Positions 12,577 through 23,173 of a DNA stretch of 64,000 nt are shown in pieces. The position numbers were made by a program, and so were the translations under genes. This DNA is from Panopea generosa (lineage: Eukaryota; Mollusca; Bivalvia; Adapedonta; Hiatellidae): positions 62,039,078 to 62,103,077 of the forward strand of contig CM055895.1 in NCBI GenBank assembly GCA_029582155.1, given 5' to 3'. How positions within the stretch are numbered: the first letter of the stretch is position 1; each line of letters begins with the position of its first letter. Below the pieces are notes generated by a model, which saw nothing but the letters and a program-made list of their open reading frames with translations, searched no databases and was not told where the DNA came from.

Positions 12577-12950
12577 GTTGATATTTATATGCACGCAATA
12601 ACGATTAGTTAAACCAACCACTATTTTCTGAGATCCTGCAAATTAAACCAATACTTGAGCTCACCCATCTCCATAAATAACTGATTAACTTTCACACTTT
12701 CGGTGAGAGACGATCGATAAGTAGACGAAATGTCGTATATTAATCATCACGGAGACTGTGCATGGGTGGGGATTTGATGACTATCAATCCGGGGCTTATG
12801 AATTCGAATCCCCACCTTATGCACGCGTGAAAGTTAATCGGTTATTTGCGAAGATGGCTGAGCTCGAATATTGGTTCAATTTGCAGAATCTCAGAAAAAT
12901 GTGGATAATCTAACTAATCGTTATAACATGTATATAAATATAAAATTTTA
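12577..12950. mobile_element. Head-to-head inverted pair of SINE-A copies
   Basis: Arms of about 110 bp (12,577-12,695 and 12,827-12,950) are imperfect reverse complements; for example 'gattaactttcac' on the left faces 'gtgaaagttaatc' on the right. Each arm matches the 3' body of the SINE at 46,433-46,727 ('gggaaagttatcagttactt', 'gagatggggtgtgctcgag'). The centre carries the tRNA-like part in plus orientation, with a B-box-like 'gaattcgaatcccc'. The RNA could fold into a long hairpin. Confidence 0.75.
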
Positions 12951-14369
12951 TACGTATATTGCTTATGTTAAAAATACATCCCAAAAACACACACAAAACA
13001 ATTCGATGTGAGGCCTCTTTAAGATACAGTTTATATTAAAGGCAATGCAGGATTACTTTGAAGTCGTTTGAAACAATCCGGCGTTTATTAGGGAAAATGC
13101 TGAAAAGATAATAGAATCCAAAATTTTAAATAATAGATGTAAACCAGTAAATCACATTACCTGAAAGGTTTACAACAAATTTAATGAACTTATGTCCATT
13201 TCATTGCCCATTGCCGATGATCAAACATATAAATACTTCATAGATCATTTATGAAATATGCAATGTTTTGTTCTAACATTCTAGTAGTTACACATTATTT
13301 TCTGAAATGGAATATGCAGAGTTATTTCGCTTTGATCATCCATATAATGGCAAATGCGACGTCTAGTCTTTTGTAATGTTTTGTTTTAAAAACCAGATCT
13401 CGGCAGTGTCAAATACGGTGACGTCGCTGCCAAGCTATTGTCAATATGAACGGTGGACATTAAGGTGTGTTACTTTTGTTAAAGATATCTTTCAATAATT
13501 TTCAAATATAATTTTTAATAATGTATTTGTTTATCTGTAAATACAGGAAATAAGATATGTTATTAAATATACGATTATCACTACCAGATTTTTTTTCTAC
13601 TGAAGATAGCTTCACTGAACTAAATATGTATTGAACTGATTATATATGTTATAACATTAATGGTTGCTAGCTTTAAGCGATTTTGTATTATGTTGATTGA
13701 ACGTCTTGTCAGCTTTACAGACACACTAGCTCTAATGCTTCTTCAAATTTCCTTTTTGCAACAATAACGTTTTCGTTGTTGTCTTTATTTCGTATTAATA
13801 TAACTTTCACATTGTTTCCATTCTCCATAAAATATGATTATGTCTCACCATCACTGGGGATAGAAATTGTTATCTGTCAAAAATATTGTCTATAGAACGC
13901 CCCGATATCTGTCATGGTGGTCGGATATAGCTTAACCCTTTAGCTGCAATGATGTTTCACTGTCTTACGACCCTTTGCATTGTCATAGTAATCTAAACTT
14001 GAATATTGATGTTGATATTTATTCCTAGATTATCTTGAAGATTGAACAATCTTTGAAATATAATATTAAACTTGGATATTAAACTTGTTTAGAAATATAT
14101 GCACACATCTATCATATTAGAGACTGAACTGTGAACTATTATTTTACAGTGAAACAATCTAAATAAAAGTTAGTTAAAATATTATCATGTTCTATGTATT
14201 TGTTGTACTCATACACAATCACTTTCCATCAGTATGTTTGTATACGGTTCCAGGCTACATCAGTGTAAAATATGAGTTATGCAATCTCCATTACGTTTAG
14301 GTTCGATAGTTTTCGATCGAGTTACGTAACACAATCTTGAAATAACAAAGCTTGTCCGTGCTTCCACTC
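12951..14369. other. No recognisable feature
   Basis: AT-rich sequence. A short GC-richer patch at 13,394-13,463 has splice-like edges but no recognisable protein. Confidence 0.4.
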
Positions 14370-14630
14370 TTACTTAATTAGTTGAAATTCACTAAAATTG
14401 CTGGGAAGAATGAGCCTTAGCCTTGTGTGAATGCTCATTTTGTTTTCCAGTTCAGTGTTTTTTAGCCGAGTTGTGGCCCTTTGAACATTCCGAATGATAA
14501 AGCTTGCGCGGTCTTCTCCATATTCTTCGACCACGTATTGACAAAACGTGATACGAACAATCGATGTGAAGCTTCGATTGACATAGCCGCATTGATTTAT
14601 CGTGTCATTGCAGTTTTCTTGTAGCCTCAC
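14370..14630 (-). CDS. Candidate terminal exon, unknown protein
   Basis: An 86-codon open frame ending in TAA. An AG splice-acceptor-like 'aaggactag' lies just upstream on the minus strand, so this could be a 3'-terminal exon and not a complete gene. The composition is protein-like (for example 'QYVVEEYGEDRASF' and 'RATTRLKNTELENK'), with mixed charged and hydrophobic residues and little low complexity, unlike the shadow frames around it. I do not recognise the family. It could equally be a chance frame in a decayed repeat. Confidence 0.3.
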   Translation of the reverse strand: MRLQENCNDTINQCGYVNRSFTSIVRITFCQYVVEEYGEDRASFIIRNVQRATTRLKNTELENKMSIHTRLRLILPSNFSEFQLIK

Positions 14631-15000
14631 AACTAGTCCTTATACAAGCTTATTTTGAACAGTAACAATAACATTTAAAATAATTCTCATAATTGTTAGA
14701 GGGGGATACATAGTCCCCATCCCACCCCCATCAAGAAACAAATTCTGGTTTTATCAAATTCAGTTGGACTGAAAACCGAGAAATATGTGTTCTTAAATAT
14801 TTACTGTCCATCAATAAATTTAATATTTTATTTTCTAAACTAACAAGTACAAGTTTAAATGTTGTCTTACATTCTCAGCCAATAAAATCGCTAAGATTTT
14901 TTAAAACAGAAGATTCCATGTTACATTGAATGATTTGACCGTCAGTAGATGTTGACCTTCTTCATCAGGCAATGAACTCGCTCCATGAATGAGGGAGTAA
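14631..15000. other. No recognisable feature
   Basis: Nothing identifiable. Confidence 0.5.
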
Positions 15001-15063
15001 ATCAACATCCATGCCAGATAGAAGTTACATGGATTTTTTCCCTAGCGTATACTTCTACCCCCC

Positions 15064-15065
<2 letters not shown>

Positions 15066-15102
<37 letters not shown>
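15066..15102. repeat. (TA)n microsatellite at the 5' edge of the E2F exon
   Basis: About 18 TA repeats run directly into the conserved codons 'YVTYQ'. No AG lies between the repeat and the exon. Confidence 0.97.
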
Positions 15103-15106
<4 letters not shown>

Positions 15107-15229
15107 ACCTATCAAGATATCCGAAGTATAAAATCCCTAGATGAACAAACAGTGATAGCAATAAAAGCTCCTCCAGAAACACGTTTAGAAGTCCCAGACC
15201 CAGGTGAAAATATACAGATATGGTTAAAG
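15101..15229 (+). CDS. E2F1/2/3-type transcription factor, marked-box exon
   Basis: The plus-strand frame encodes 43 residues beginning '[18 protein letters not shown]' and containing '[13 protein letters not shown]' and 'GENIQIWLK'. This is the conserved start of the coiled-coil/marked-box region of activator E2Fs, which contacts DP partners and co-factors; E2F/DP dimers drive G1/S genes in the nucleus. The exon ends at a clean donor, 'aaag|gtaggt'. The 5' edge is odd: the TA microsatellite abuts codon one and the nearest upstream acceptor-like AG is 'ccctag' at 15,041-15,045, which would add an in-frame (Ile-Tyr)n stretch. I found no DNA-binding or transactivation exon in the window. Identity is strong; the splice start is not. 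Confidence 0.85.
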
Positions 15230-15250
15230 GTAGGTACACGTAATTTTTTC

Positions 15251-15254
<4 letters not shown>

Positions 15255-15288
<34 letters not shown>

Positions 15289-15331
15289 ATATATATATAT
15301 GTATGTGTGTGTATGTGTATATGTATGTGTG

Positions 15332-15378
<47 letters not shown>

Positions 15379-15460
15379 GTGTGCGTATATGTGTATGTGT
15401 ATGTGTATATGCATATATAAATGTATATGTGTATGTGTATGTATAATATGCATAGTTGAC
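15255..15460. repeat. Complex (TA)n/(TG)n microsatellite
   Basis: Alternating TA and TG dinucleotide runs about 25 bp downstream of the E2F exon donor. They create poly-(Ile-Tyr) and Thr-His frames on both strands that are not genes. Confidence 0.97.
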
Positions 15461-15968
15461 CCAAGTGTGTATAATGTTCGTATAATATGCGTGTTTACAT
15501 GAACTAAATGCTTTGATTCTTAGTTAATCAATTTATTCATATTTTATTTTTTATTTTACTTTGTTAATGTTGGCACCAAATTTCTCAGATGTTCATATTG
15601 TCACTTCATGTTTACTATCAAACACATCTTGCATTTATTTGCTTTTTACAGAATGCTATGTCTTCTCCTTCTTTCACTCTTAATCCTTCCGACTCTGTTT
15701 GTTACGTTAGGTATATTAGTTTTGTGCATTTGTGGTTCAGGTGAGATTGAGAACTCTATTATTATTGATTTGTTACTTCCAAATGGGTAATGATGTAAAT
15801 TCATGGCGAGTTGCCATTGGCCTGTTCCACAGCTGCTCATACCGGTATTTAAGTAGAGTTCGAGTCAATGTATCTCTAGCTGCTGAGGTTGTTTATATCT
15901 TTTATAAGATTATAATATTATCTATACTTTTATGTTACAAATACTTAATTACATTGAAAGAATGCTTT

Positions 15969-16496
15969 AACAACGTTCATTTTATGATAGTGTTACTCTT
16001 GCTGTTGCTGGATGCTGGTGATATTGAATCTATCCCTGGGCCACCGGCTAATATACCCAACGATATGTCGATACTCCATTGTAATATAAGAAGTTTTCGA
16101 AACAAAATCAACTTTATCAAAGACAATATGTTAGATTTTGATATTTTATGCTTTACTGAAACTCATTTAGATGACCTTATAAACGAAAATGAGAAATATG
16201 ACTCACCATATAGAAAAGATCGAACAAATCACGGTGGAGGCTTATTAGTTTATTTGTCGAAGAGTATCATACACACACGACTATCTGTTCTTAAAATTTA
16301 CTGTAAAGAGTCGATATGGATTGAGATTAAATTGAATAATGAAACGTACTTACTGGGTGTGTTTTACAGCCCTAAAACTGCTGACTCTCTATTTTTTGTA
16401 AATTTTAACATGAATATAGAAAAGGCCTTGGATGTTTCTAAAAATGTGCTGATATTTGGAGATCTAAACGAAGATCTTTTTAATCCTTCTTTTTAA
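15969..16496 (+). pseudogene. LINE A endonuclease domain with 2A-like leader
   Basis: The frame opens with a Leu-rich run, then 'DAGDIESIPGPP', close to the D-x-E-x-N-P-G-P peptide-release motif known from several APE-type LINEs, but with Ile in place of Asn. It is followed by 'SILHCNIRSFRNK' (endonuclease motif I), 'DILCFTETHLD' (catalytic Glu in the T-E-T-H context), 'GGGLLVYLSKS', and 'LIFGDLNEDL' (the G-D-x-N motif). It stops at 16,494, before the expected S-x-x-D and final H motifs, which are lost or in other frames. The role in a live copy would be target-site nicking. Confidence 0.85.
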
Positions 16497-17430
16497 AATT
16501 TAAAAAATATTCTGATTACAAATTCATTGGTTAATACAATAACTACTCCCACGAGACAAAACGCTCTTTTAGATCCAGTTATAATTCCAGATGACATGTC
16601 TTATAAAGATTCTGGGATTTTACCAGTACCATCAGAAATTAGTGATAATTGTGCTACATATTTAAGAATACTGTTCCCATACAGTTTACATTCTACATAC
16701 AAGCGTAACGTTTGGTTATATAACAAAGCAAATTTCGACTTGCTCAATAATAAAATATCAGAAAGTGATTGGAGCATGCTGCTAAACGGTAAACGAGTAA
16801 GAGAAAGATTTAAATCGCACGCTTTAAAATCAGGAAAGGGTAACGATTGGGCCAAATATAAACATGCATGCAACAAAGTAAATAATCTTAAAAAAAATGC
16901 TAAAGAGAACTTTTTTAATAATTTAGATTTAACACTTTCAGACCTTCACTGTAACGATAAAAGAGGCTTTTGGAAAGTTGTTCGACATTTTGTTAAATCT
17001 ACCGACCAAAGTGGTTTTATTCCGCCTTTGTGTAAAAACCTCTGACACGGGTGAAAATGATTTTTTTTCTCTGATGAAGAAAAAGCCAATTGTCTGAATT
17101 CGTACTTTACTTCTTTATCCAACATAACAGAAGATTTGCCAAATCTTCCATTACTTTCATTAAACACTGACAACAAACTTACACATTTCTTAATATCAAA
17201 AAACAGAGGTCGAAGACATTATCTTATCACTCAGAGTAAATAAAGCAAGCGGTCCTGACATTATAAGTCACAAAATGCTTTAAGGTGCTGTAAGAACAAT
17301 TTCTGAACCTCTTACTATTTTATATAATCGTTCTATTACCGAAAGCCATTTCCCTAACTCATGGAAAATAGCCCATGTAACTCCTATTTTTAAGAAAGGG
17401 GATAAGTCAATTCCGTCTAATTATAGACCA

Positions 17431-18294
17431 GTGTCGTTGCTAAGCTGTGTCGGTAAGATTTTAGAAAGAATAATTTTTAAACATATGTATAACTTCTTCT
17501 TGAGTAACAACTTATTGTATAAATACCAGTCTGGATTTTTGCCAAATCATTCAACTACTTTTCAACTCATCGACATTTATCATCATATTTGCCAATCCTT
17601 TGACAACAATCAGTTCTCTTGTATGATTTTTTGCGATATATCAAAAGCTTTCGATAGCGTTTGCCATACGGGGCTGCTTTTCAAACTAGAAGAAAACGGT
17701 ATAAATAGGAAACTTCTAAACTGGGTCAAAGATTACCTTAAAAATAGAAAACAAAAAGTAGTAATCCAATCTTCATGTTCGTCATTAATGTATGTTAAAG
17801 CTGGAGTACCACAGGGCTCTGTCTTAGGACCTCTTCTTTTTCTCATATATGTCAACGACATAACTCAATCATTATTGAGCTTAACCAGACTGTACGCTGA
17901 TGACAGCTCTTTGTATTATTCAGCAACCTCTATCCAAGATATTGAAGGAATTATTAACCACGATTTAAATATTATATCTGCATGGGCTAATCAGTGGTTA
18001 GTTAAGTTCAATCCAGACAGAACTGAAGCAATTCTCTTCTCATTGAAACAGTTCGATGCACTTCCAAACTTGATGTTCGACAATACTCCGATTAACTTTG
18101 TTGATAGCCATAGACACCTTGGCGTCACACTTAGCAAAACCGGTAAATGGAATGACCATATTGATAATATTTTAAAATCTGCCTCTAAGGTTATTGGTGT
18201 CATGAGGAAAATGAAATTCACTTTTAGTAGAAATGCATTAAACCAAATTTATCTTTCTTATATACGTCCAGTTTTAGAATACTGTTCTCAATAG
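17431..18294 (+). pseudogene. LINE A reverse transcriptase domain
   Basis: The 287-codon frame spans most of the RT palm: 'ISKAFDSVCHTGLLFKL' (motif A, first catalytic Asp), 'AGVPQGSVLGPLLFLIYVND' (motif B), 'RLYADDSSLY' (catalytic double Asp) and 'WLVKFNPDRTEAILF'. All three catalytic aspartates are intact. Upstream fingers ('SNYRPVSLLSCVGKILERI') begin just before the ATG in the same frame. A stop at 18,292 cuts it from the C-terminal part. The family makes cDNA at the nicked target. Confidence 0.92.
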
Positions 18295-18452
18295 TATGGG
18301 ATGGATGTACTGATTATAATTCTGAAATGATTGAATTACTTTAAAATGAAGCAGCAAGAATAGTAACTGGTACCACCCGATCGATCTCCTTAAATAATCT
18401 ATACAGAGAGTGTGGATGGGTCTCTCTTGCAGAGAGGAGAAAGCAGCATAAA

Positions 18453-19136
18453 TTGATATTTATGTACAAAGCTACCCATAACATGATCCCGTCTTATATA
18501 TCAGACCTAATCCCTTCTTCTGTAGGAGAAAACGTACCATATTCCTTAAGAAATAATAATGATGTAAATATTCCAATTACTCGGACTGAACTAAGCCGCA
18601 AATCATGTATACCCTCATCTATTTCAGTTTGGAACTCTTTACCAAACGAGCTCAGAGATACTGCTACAGTATCGATTTTTAAATCTAGATTAAAGGCCTA
18701 TCTTCCAGAAGTAGTTAATCCACCCTCTTACTATAGTTATGGTCAGAGATATATAGCTGCTATGCATGCAAGATTGCGAACCAAATGTAGCAACTTGAAC
18801 AATGACCTTTACCTTAATCACCTACGCGATGTCCCTCATTGTACCTGTTCAAATTCTATAGAAGATGCAGATCATTACCTTTTTAGATGCAATCTTTTTA
18901 GGAACCAGAGATTCGTCTTATTTGACTCGACTAGAAATTTTCAACCATTAAATGCAGAGCTTCTTTTGTTTGGAAAGACTGCATTTCTATTGATGAAAAC
19001 ATTGTTGTTTTCACAGCGGTTCACGAATATATTAAAACAACAAGTCGTTTCAAAGAGTCTTAAAATGACAGCTCATTGTCATTTAAGAAATATATTATTT
19101 TGCCGGTTATATTTAAAACAAATGTATCTTAAATAG
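18453..19136 (+). pseudogene. LINE A C-terminal region
   Basis: The 227-codon frame continues the ORF2 protein downstream of the stop at 18,292 and a frame change near 18,340. It includes 'SVWNSLPNELRD', 'HARLRTKCSNLNNDLYLNH' and a Cys/His cluster 'CTCSNSIEDADHYLFRC', typical of the C-terminus of Jockey/R1/CR1-type ORF2 proteins. The protein end at 19,134 is about 330 bp before the 3' end of the element. Confidence 0.85.
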
Positions 19137-19462
19137 CTTTTAAATCTAAGTACCTGACTTAACAGACAATAAATCTATCTTATATCTTATCTTTTTGCTA
19201 ATCTATATTACTATCGCTCATTCTTTCTACTTACACATGTTGTTTCTTTTTATTATATTCTTTCCACTTCTAATTTTCTTCTGTTTATATAAACAGCTAA
19301 ATGCATTGTGACAACCTTAATTGTCGTTTAGTATATAGCCATTGTCAATTGAATTGTGTTTGTAAAATTATAACGGAAGGGCTGAATCTAAGTTGAGAGA
19401 ACTTGTGGCCCAACCCATTTGCTATATACATGTATATATTGGCAATAAAATATGTTTAAACC

Positions 19463-20423
19463 AATTAATTAATGATATCATAGATATACTCGGTATGGAA
19501 CCGCGTAATTTATTAATTACTGACATCATAGATATAATCGGTATGGAACCGCGTAATTTATTAATTAATGATATCATAGATACACTCGGTATGGAACCGC
19601 GTAATTTATTAATTACTAACATCATAGATATAATCGGTATGGAACCGCGTAATTTATTAATTAATGATACCATATATATACTCGGTATGGAACCGCGTAA
19701 TTAATTAAATAATGATACCATAGATATACTCGGTATGGAACCGCGTAATTTATTAATTACTGACACCATAGATATACTCGGTAATGGAACCGCGTAATTT
19801 ATTAATAAATGACACCATAGATATACTCGGTATGGAACCGCGTAATTTGTTAATTAATGACATCATAGATATAATCGGTATTGAACTGCGTAATTTATTA
19901 ATTACTGACATCATAGATATACTCGGTATGGAACCGCGTAATTTGTTAATTAATGATATCATAGATATACTCGGTATGGAACCGCGTAATTTGTTAATTA
20001 ATGATATCATAGATATACTCGGTATGGAACCGCGTAATTTATTAATTACTAACATCATAGATATAATCGGTATGGAACCGCGTAATTTGTTAATTACTGA
20101 CATCATAGATATACTCGGTATGGAACCGCGTAATTTGTTAATTACTGACATCATAGATATACTCGGTATGGAACCGCGTAATTTGTTAATTAATGATATC
20201 ATAGATATACTCGATATGGAACCGCGTGATTTGTTAATTAATGACATCATAGATATACTCGGTATGGAACCGCGTAATTTGTTAATTAATGACACCATAG
20301 ATATAATCGGTATGGAACCGCGTAATTTATTAATTACTGACATCATAGATATACTCGGTATGGAACCGCGTAATTTGTTAATTAATGATATCATAGATAT
20401 ACTCGGTATGGAACCGCGTAATT
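19463..20423. repeat. Minisatellite, 48-bp unit, ~20 copies
   Basis: Units contain 'ctcggtatggaaccgcgtaa', 'ttaattaatgatatc' and 'atagatata'. Two variants tend to alternate in the first part (atactcgg/ataatcgg and aatgatatc/actgacatc), hinting at a 96-bp dimer. One unit is shortened near 19,700. The array starts immediately after the LINE 3' end. The period is a multiple of three, so long frames on both strands are not evidence of a protein. Confidence 0.95.
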
Positions 20424-20517
20424 CGAATGTCGTAACGGTAGCACTTGGCTTTTACAAGATTCATAATTATATTATTTGTAACTTAAACATATAATGATTC
20501 TCATTACATACATTAAT

Positions 20518-20742
20518 TATATATATATATATCATATATATCTATTTATCACGTGACATATTTTATGAAACAATTTTTAACTATTTTTAAATATTTGTAA
20601 CACTGAAAGTACCATCTGTACATCTGTAGTTTATATTTAAAAAGAGGTTTGATTTTATTATTTATAAATGAATATCGTTAACAATTTACTTTTAAATAGA
20701 TATCTTAATTCTATAAGTAATCCATAATAGTTAATATAAATG

Positions 20743-20787
<45 letters not shown>
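20518..20787. repeat. (TA)n and (CA)n microsatellites
   Basis: A short TA run at 20,518-20,531 and about 23 CA repeats at 20,741-20,787, with AT-rich sequence between. Confidence 0.9.
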
Positions 20788-20792
<5 letters not shown>

Positions 20793-20977
20793 GTCAAGCG
20801 GGGACGTCAAATGTATTCATGGCAACTGGAGACTTTTTTAATCTTCTTTAATAATAGAGCTAGATCTAAAATTTTAACGTTTACTTTCAAGTTGAACACC
20901 CCTTAAAACGTTCCAGGCTCAAACTGTTGTGTATTGTTAAATTAGTGACTAATGAAATTGTATACTCTAACCAGGGA

Positions 20978-21162
20978 CGAACACCATTTACACACTCTGG
21001 CAACCGGGGACATACACATCGTATCAGTATTTACCGAGTAACCCGGGACCAAGTGTGTAGAAGTGTACGAGACAGTTTAAACGGGGTCGCACACCGTTAA
21101 CACTCTGGCAACTGGGGACATACACTCCGTATTAGTATTTCCCGAGTAACTAGGGACAAAGA
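20978..21162. repeat. Two-copy tandem duplication, ~106 bp unit
   Basis: Both units contain 'cactctggcaac', 'ggggacatacac' and 'ccgagtaac' in the same order. They lie just downstream (minus sense) of the NHL-like pseudogene. Confidence 0.75.
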
Positions 21163-21690
21163 GTGTAAATAACTGTATTATATGCACCCCTGGCACTGTC
21201 ACGGCAACTTTACTGTTGCTGTTTTTGTAACGTCCCAATGTGCTGACAGTTGTATTGCAGAGATAATTTTATTTTGTTTCGTGTTTACGAGTTTAATCTT
21301 CTTATTATCGAAATCTTCAATGACGAGTTGGTTGCCAGGCAACAGTACTGATCCCGTAATGCAGCAAATGGTATCACCTGGTGATTGAACAATGATGTCG
21401 GAAATGTGCGTCGCAACTCGGAGTTCGTCAGTTCCAGTTTGTTGATCGTTTTTGCATCAAAAGACTGTCACTGGGCACTGCTGTTTGTTTCACTGTCCAG
21501 TGGAGGCTCCGTTGGTGTTTGTTGACCACTTCTGTTCGTCTCTGTTTGCTCCAATTTGCATTGTGATATGTGTCCTTGTACAGGTTCCGTAAAACACTTT
21601 TGTTGCAATATACTCCCTATAGACTTCATTTACTCGAGCAAATCTTTCAACTGTGTTGTGTTTGTGGTATACATAGGAACACATAATAGT
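21140..21690 (-). pseudogene. TRIM/NHL-repeat-like protein fragment
   Basis: On the minus strand 'ICCITGSVLLPGNQLVIED', then 'IKLVNTKQNKIISAIQLSAH' and 'WDVTKTAT', then after a one-base shift 'KVAVTVPGVHIIQ'. This is the blade pattern of the C-terminal beta-propeller of the large bivalve TRIM/B-box-NHL families (from memory), where a C-x-x-x-G...LPG.LV..D..N..IKL unit is typical. In-frame stops at ~21,490 and ~21,450 and the frameshift at ~21,190 mark it as broken. A linker-like stretch with 'SIGSILQQKCF' lies upstream in another frame. RING and B-box domains are absent. Confidence 0.5.
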
Positions 21691-22087
21691 ACCATTGAAG
21701 TAATGGAACTAAAATGAACGACAGAAAGCGTGTGCTCTAACTAAGATGTTTAATGCTCAGTATCAAAGTAGCAAGTGATTCATGGTATGGAAACGCATGA
21801 AAATATAGAGGCAAATTATAAGAGTATTTCGTATTCTAAGTAAAGGGAAGTAACTACAACAAAGAATATGCTAAACAGTAATCATGAGCTATGAACATGC
21901 ATAGATAATACAACATCTCCTTTCTTATGAAAATGAATGAACAATTCTTGTGAATGAAATTCTTTGTATGTTACATTACAAATTACTCTCAAAATAGTTA
22001 ATCCAACACGTGCGGCAGCATGTTCAAATCATTGTTTGTATCAGTATTATTATCAGTTAGCAATATTACATTACCTGGGAGCCGGGG
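21691..22087. other. No recognisable feature
   Basis: AT-rich sequence upstream of the NHL-like remnant. Nothing identifiable. Confidence 0.45.
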
Positions 22088-22240
22088 GCCCGGTAGGCTG
22101 AATCGGTGGCACGTCTGACTATCAATCTAGGGGTCGTGAGTTCGAATCACCGCCCGGTCACAGTCTCCGTGGTGATTAATTTGGGAAATTCATTAGTTAC
22201 TTGCGGTGGTGGTTGTGCTTGAGTATTGATTAACCTTCAC
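22088..22240 (+). mobile_element. SINE-A, 3'-truncated copy with tRNA-like head
   Basis: The tRNA-like part has 'cacgtctgactatcaatct' and a B-box 'gagttcgaatcaccgcc'. The body 'cacagtctccgtggtgatta' and 'ttagttacttgcgg' matches 46,433-46,727. The RNA polymerase III boxes identify a tRNA-derived SINE. The diverged stem pairing argues against a functional tRNA. Confidence 0.75.
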
Positions 22241-22255
22241 AGGAAAACGTTGTTA

Positions 22256-22376
22256 ACTGGATGGATGGATGGTTGTTTGGTGGATGGACGGAATGACGGG
22301 CTGCTTCGTATTGGACGGACGGACGGGTGGATGCCTTTATTTCATGTTGACGGTGGTACAGACATGTATTTTAAGT

Positions 22377-22419
<43 letters not shown>

Positions 22420-22421
22420 AA
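22256..22421. repeat. (GGAT)-like and (GGCA)n microsatellites
   Basis: Degenerate 'tggatggatggatgg' from 22,259, then eleven or so 'caggcagg' tetranucleotides at 22,377-22,421. Confidence 0.9.
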
Positions 22422-22439
22422 AAGACACTTTGAAGTGCA

Positions 22440-23173
22440 TGTTTAAAATTTGGCCTGTATTTATAGGCGTAGTATCGTTTCAATTAATGGGGGAGTAGTT
22501 AGCTTCCCCCGGAAAATGTCGATATTTTGAACATCAAAAAGTGCATCTTAATGAGTATTTATGATAAATTTTGATTGCTATTTATTCACAATATTTTGGA
22601 AATATTAAACTGTTTTATTTATAAAACTATATACTTTCACGGGGCTTTAACACCGGTATCTCAGTAACGCAAACACTGGGAGCCATTGGAAATGCGGGAG
22701 GTGAAACTTAAAAACAACAACATATGCTGCTTTTTAGTAAGTTTAAGAGGAAATATGCTTGTTATTTACGTTTTGTATTTAAAACACGCACGCACATACG
22801 TCACACACATACAACACACATATACACACAAAAAAAATGAGTCTCCTACCGGTGTTAAACTCGGGATCTTATGCACTGGAAACAAAGACGTAGGGAAGAA
22901 TGTTGCTTTCCTCCCGCTGACGAGGGTGTATGTCTCACACACCAATTAATTTTGTACTGTTCTACATTTAGAGACATGCACTTCAGGAACACTGGATACA
23001 TTACCAATGGTTCTAAAAGTGCCTTATTCCCGTAGATAGTCCTCTGTTGGTCCAAATATGAAGAAAGAACATGGGGTTGGCCAGGTTGCTTTTTCACAAT
23101 TTCGATTGTTTGATAACAACCCTTCATTTTTGACAATTCTGCCCATTTGTTGCAGTGTATCACTACGCATCTN
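22440..23173. other. Mostly unassigned; possible minus-strand coding scrap before the gap
   Basis: 22,950-23,173 has an open minus-strand stretch ('CNKWAELSKMKGCYQ') whose last ~60 bp resemble 49,533-49,580, so it is probably a dispersed repeat. I do not recognise a protein. Confidence 0.35.

Larger units (their letters stand above)
15960..19463 (+). mobile_element. Non-LTR retrotransposon, LINE family A copy 2 (CR1/Jockey-type)
   Basis: The better-preserved copy. Order on the plus strand: a hydrophobic leader with a 2A-like motif (16,011-16,043), an apurinic-type endonuclease (to 16,494), a linker, reverse transcriptase (17,431-18,294) and a C-terminal domain ending in a Cys/His cluster (to 19,136). 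The 3' UTR has 'gaacttgtggcccaaccca' and 'ggcaataaa', shared with copy 1. The 5' end is uncertain; sequence from ~15,800 could be its 5' UTR. Stops at 16,494, 17,043 and 18,292, plus frameshifts near 17,050-17,280, show it is dead. Its 3' end abuts the 48-bp minisatellite. Confidence 0.9.

Noticed and set aside
13394-13463. Small exon with AG and GT edges
   Set aside because: Only 23 codons, unrecognised, and the flanks carry no further support.
15249-15464. Minus-strand Thr/His/Tyr repeat frames
   Set aside because: Direct translation of TA/TG microsatellites.
19784-20494. 236-codon and opposing 213-codon frames
   Set aside because: Both strands of the 48-bp array are open. There is no reason to prefer either as a gene.
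22954-23163. Minus-strand 'CNKWAELSKMKGCYQTIEI' as a host exon
   Set aside because: Part of it recurs near 49,533-49,580, so it is more likely a dispersed repeat, and no splice signals or family were recognised.
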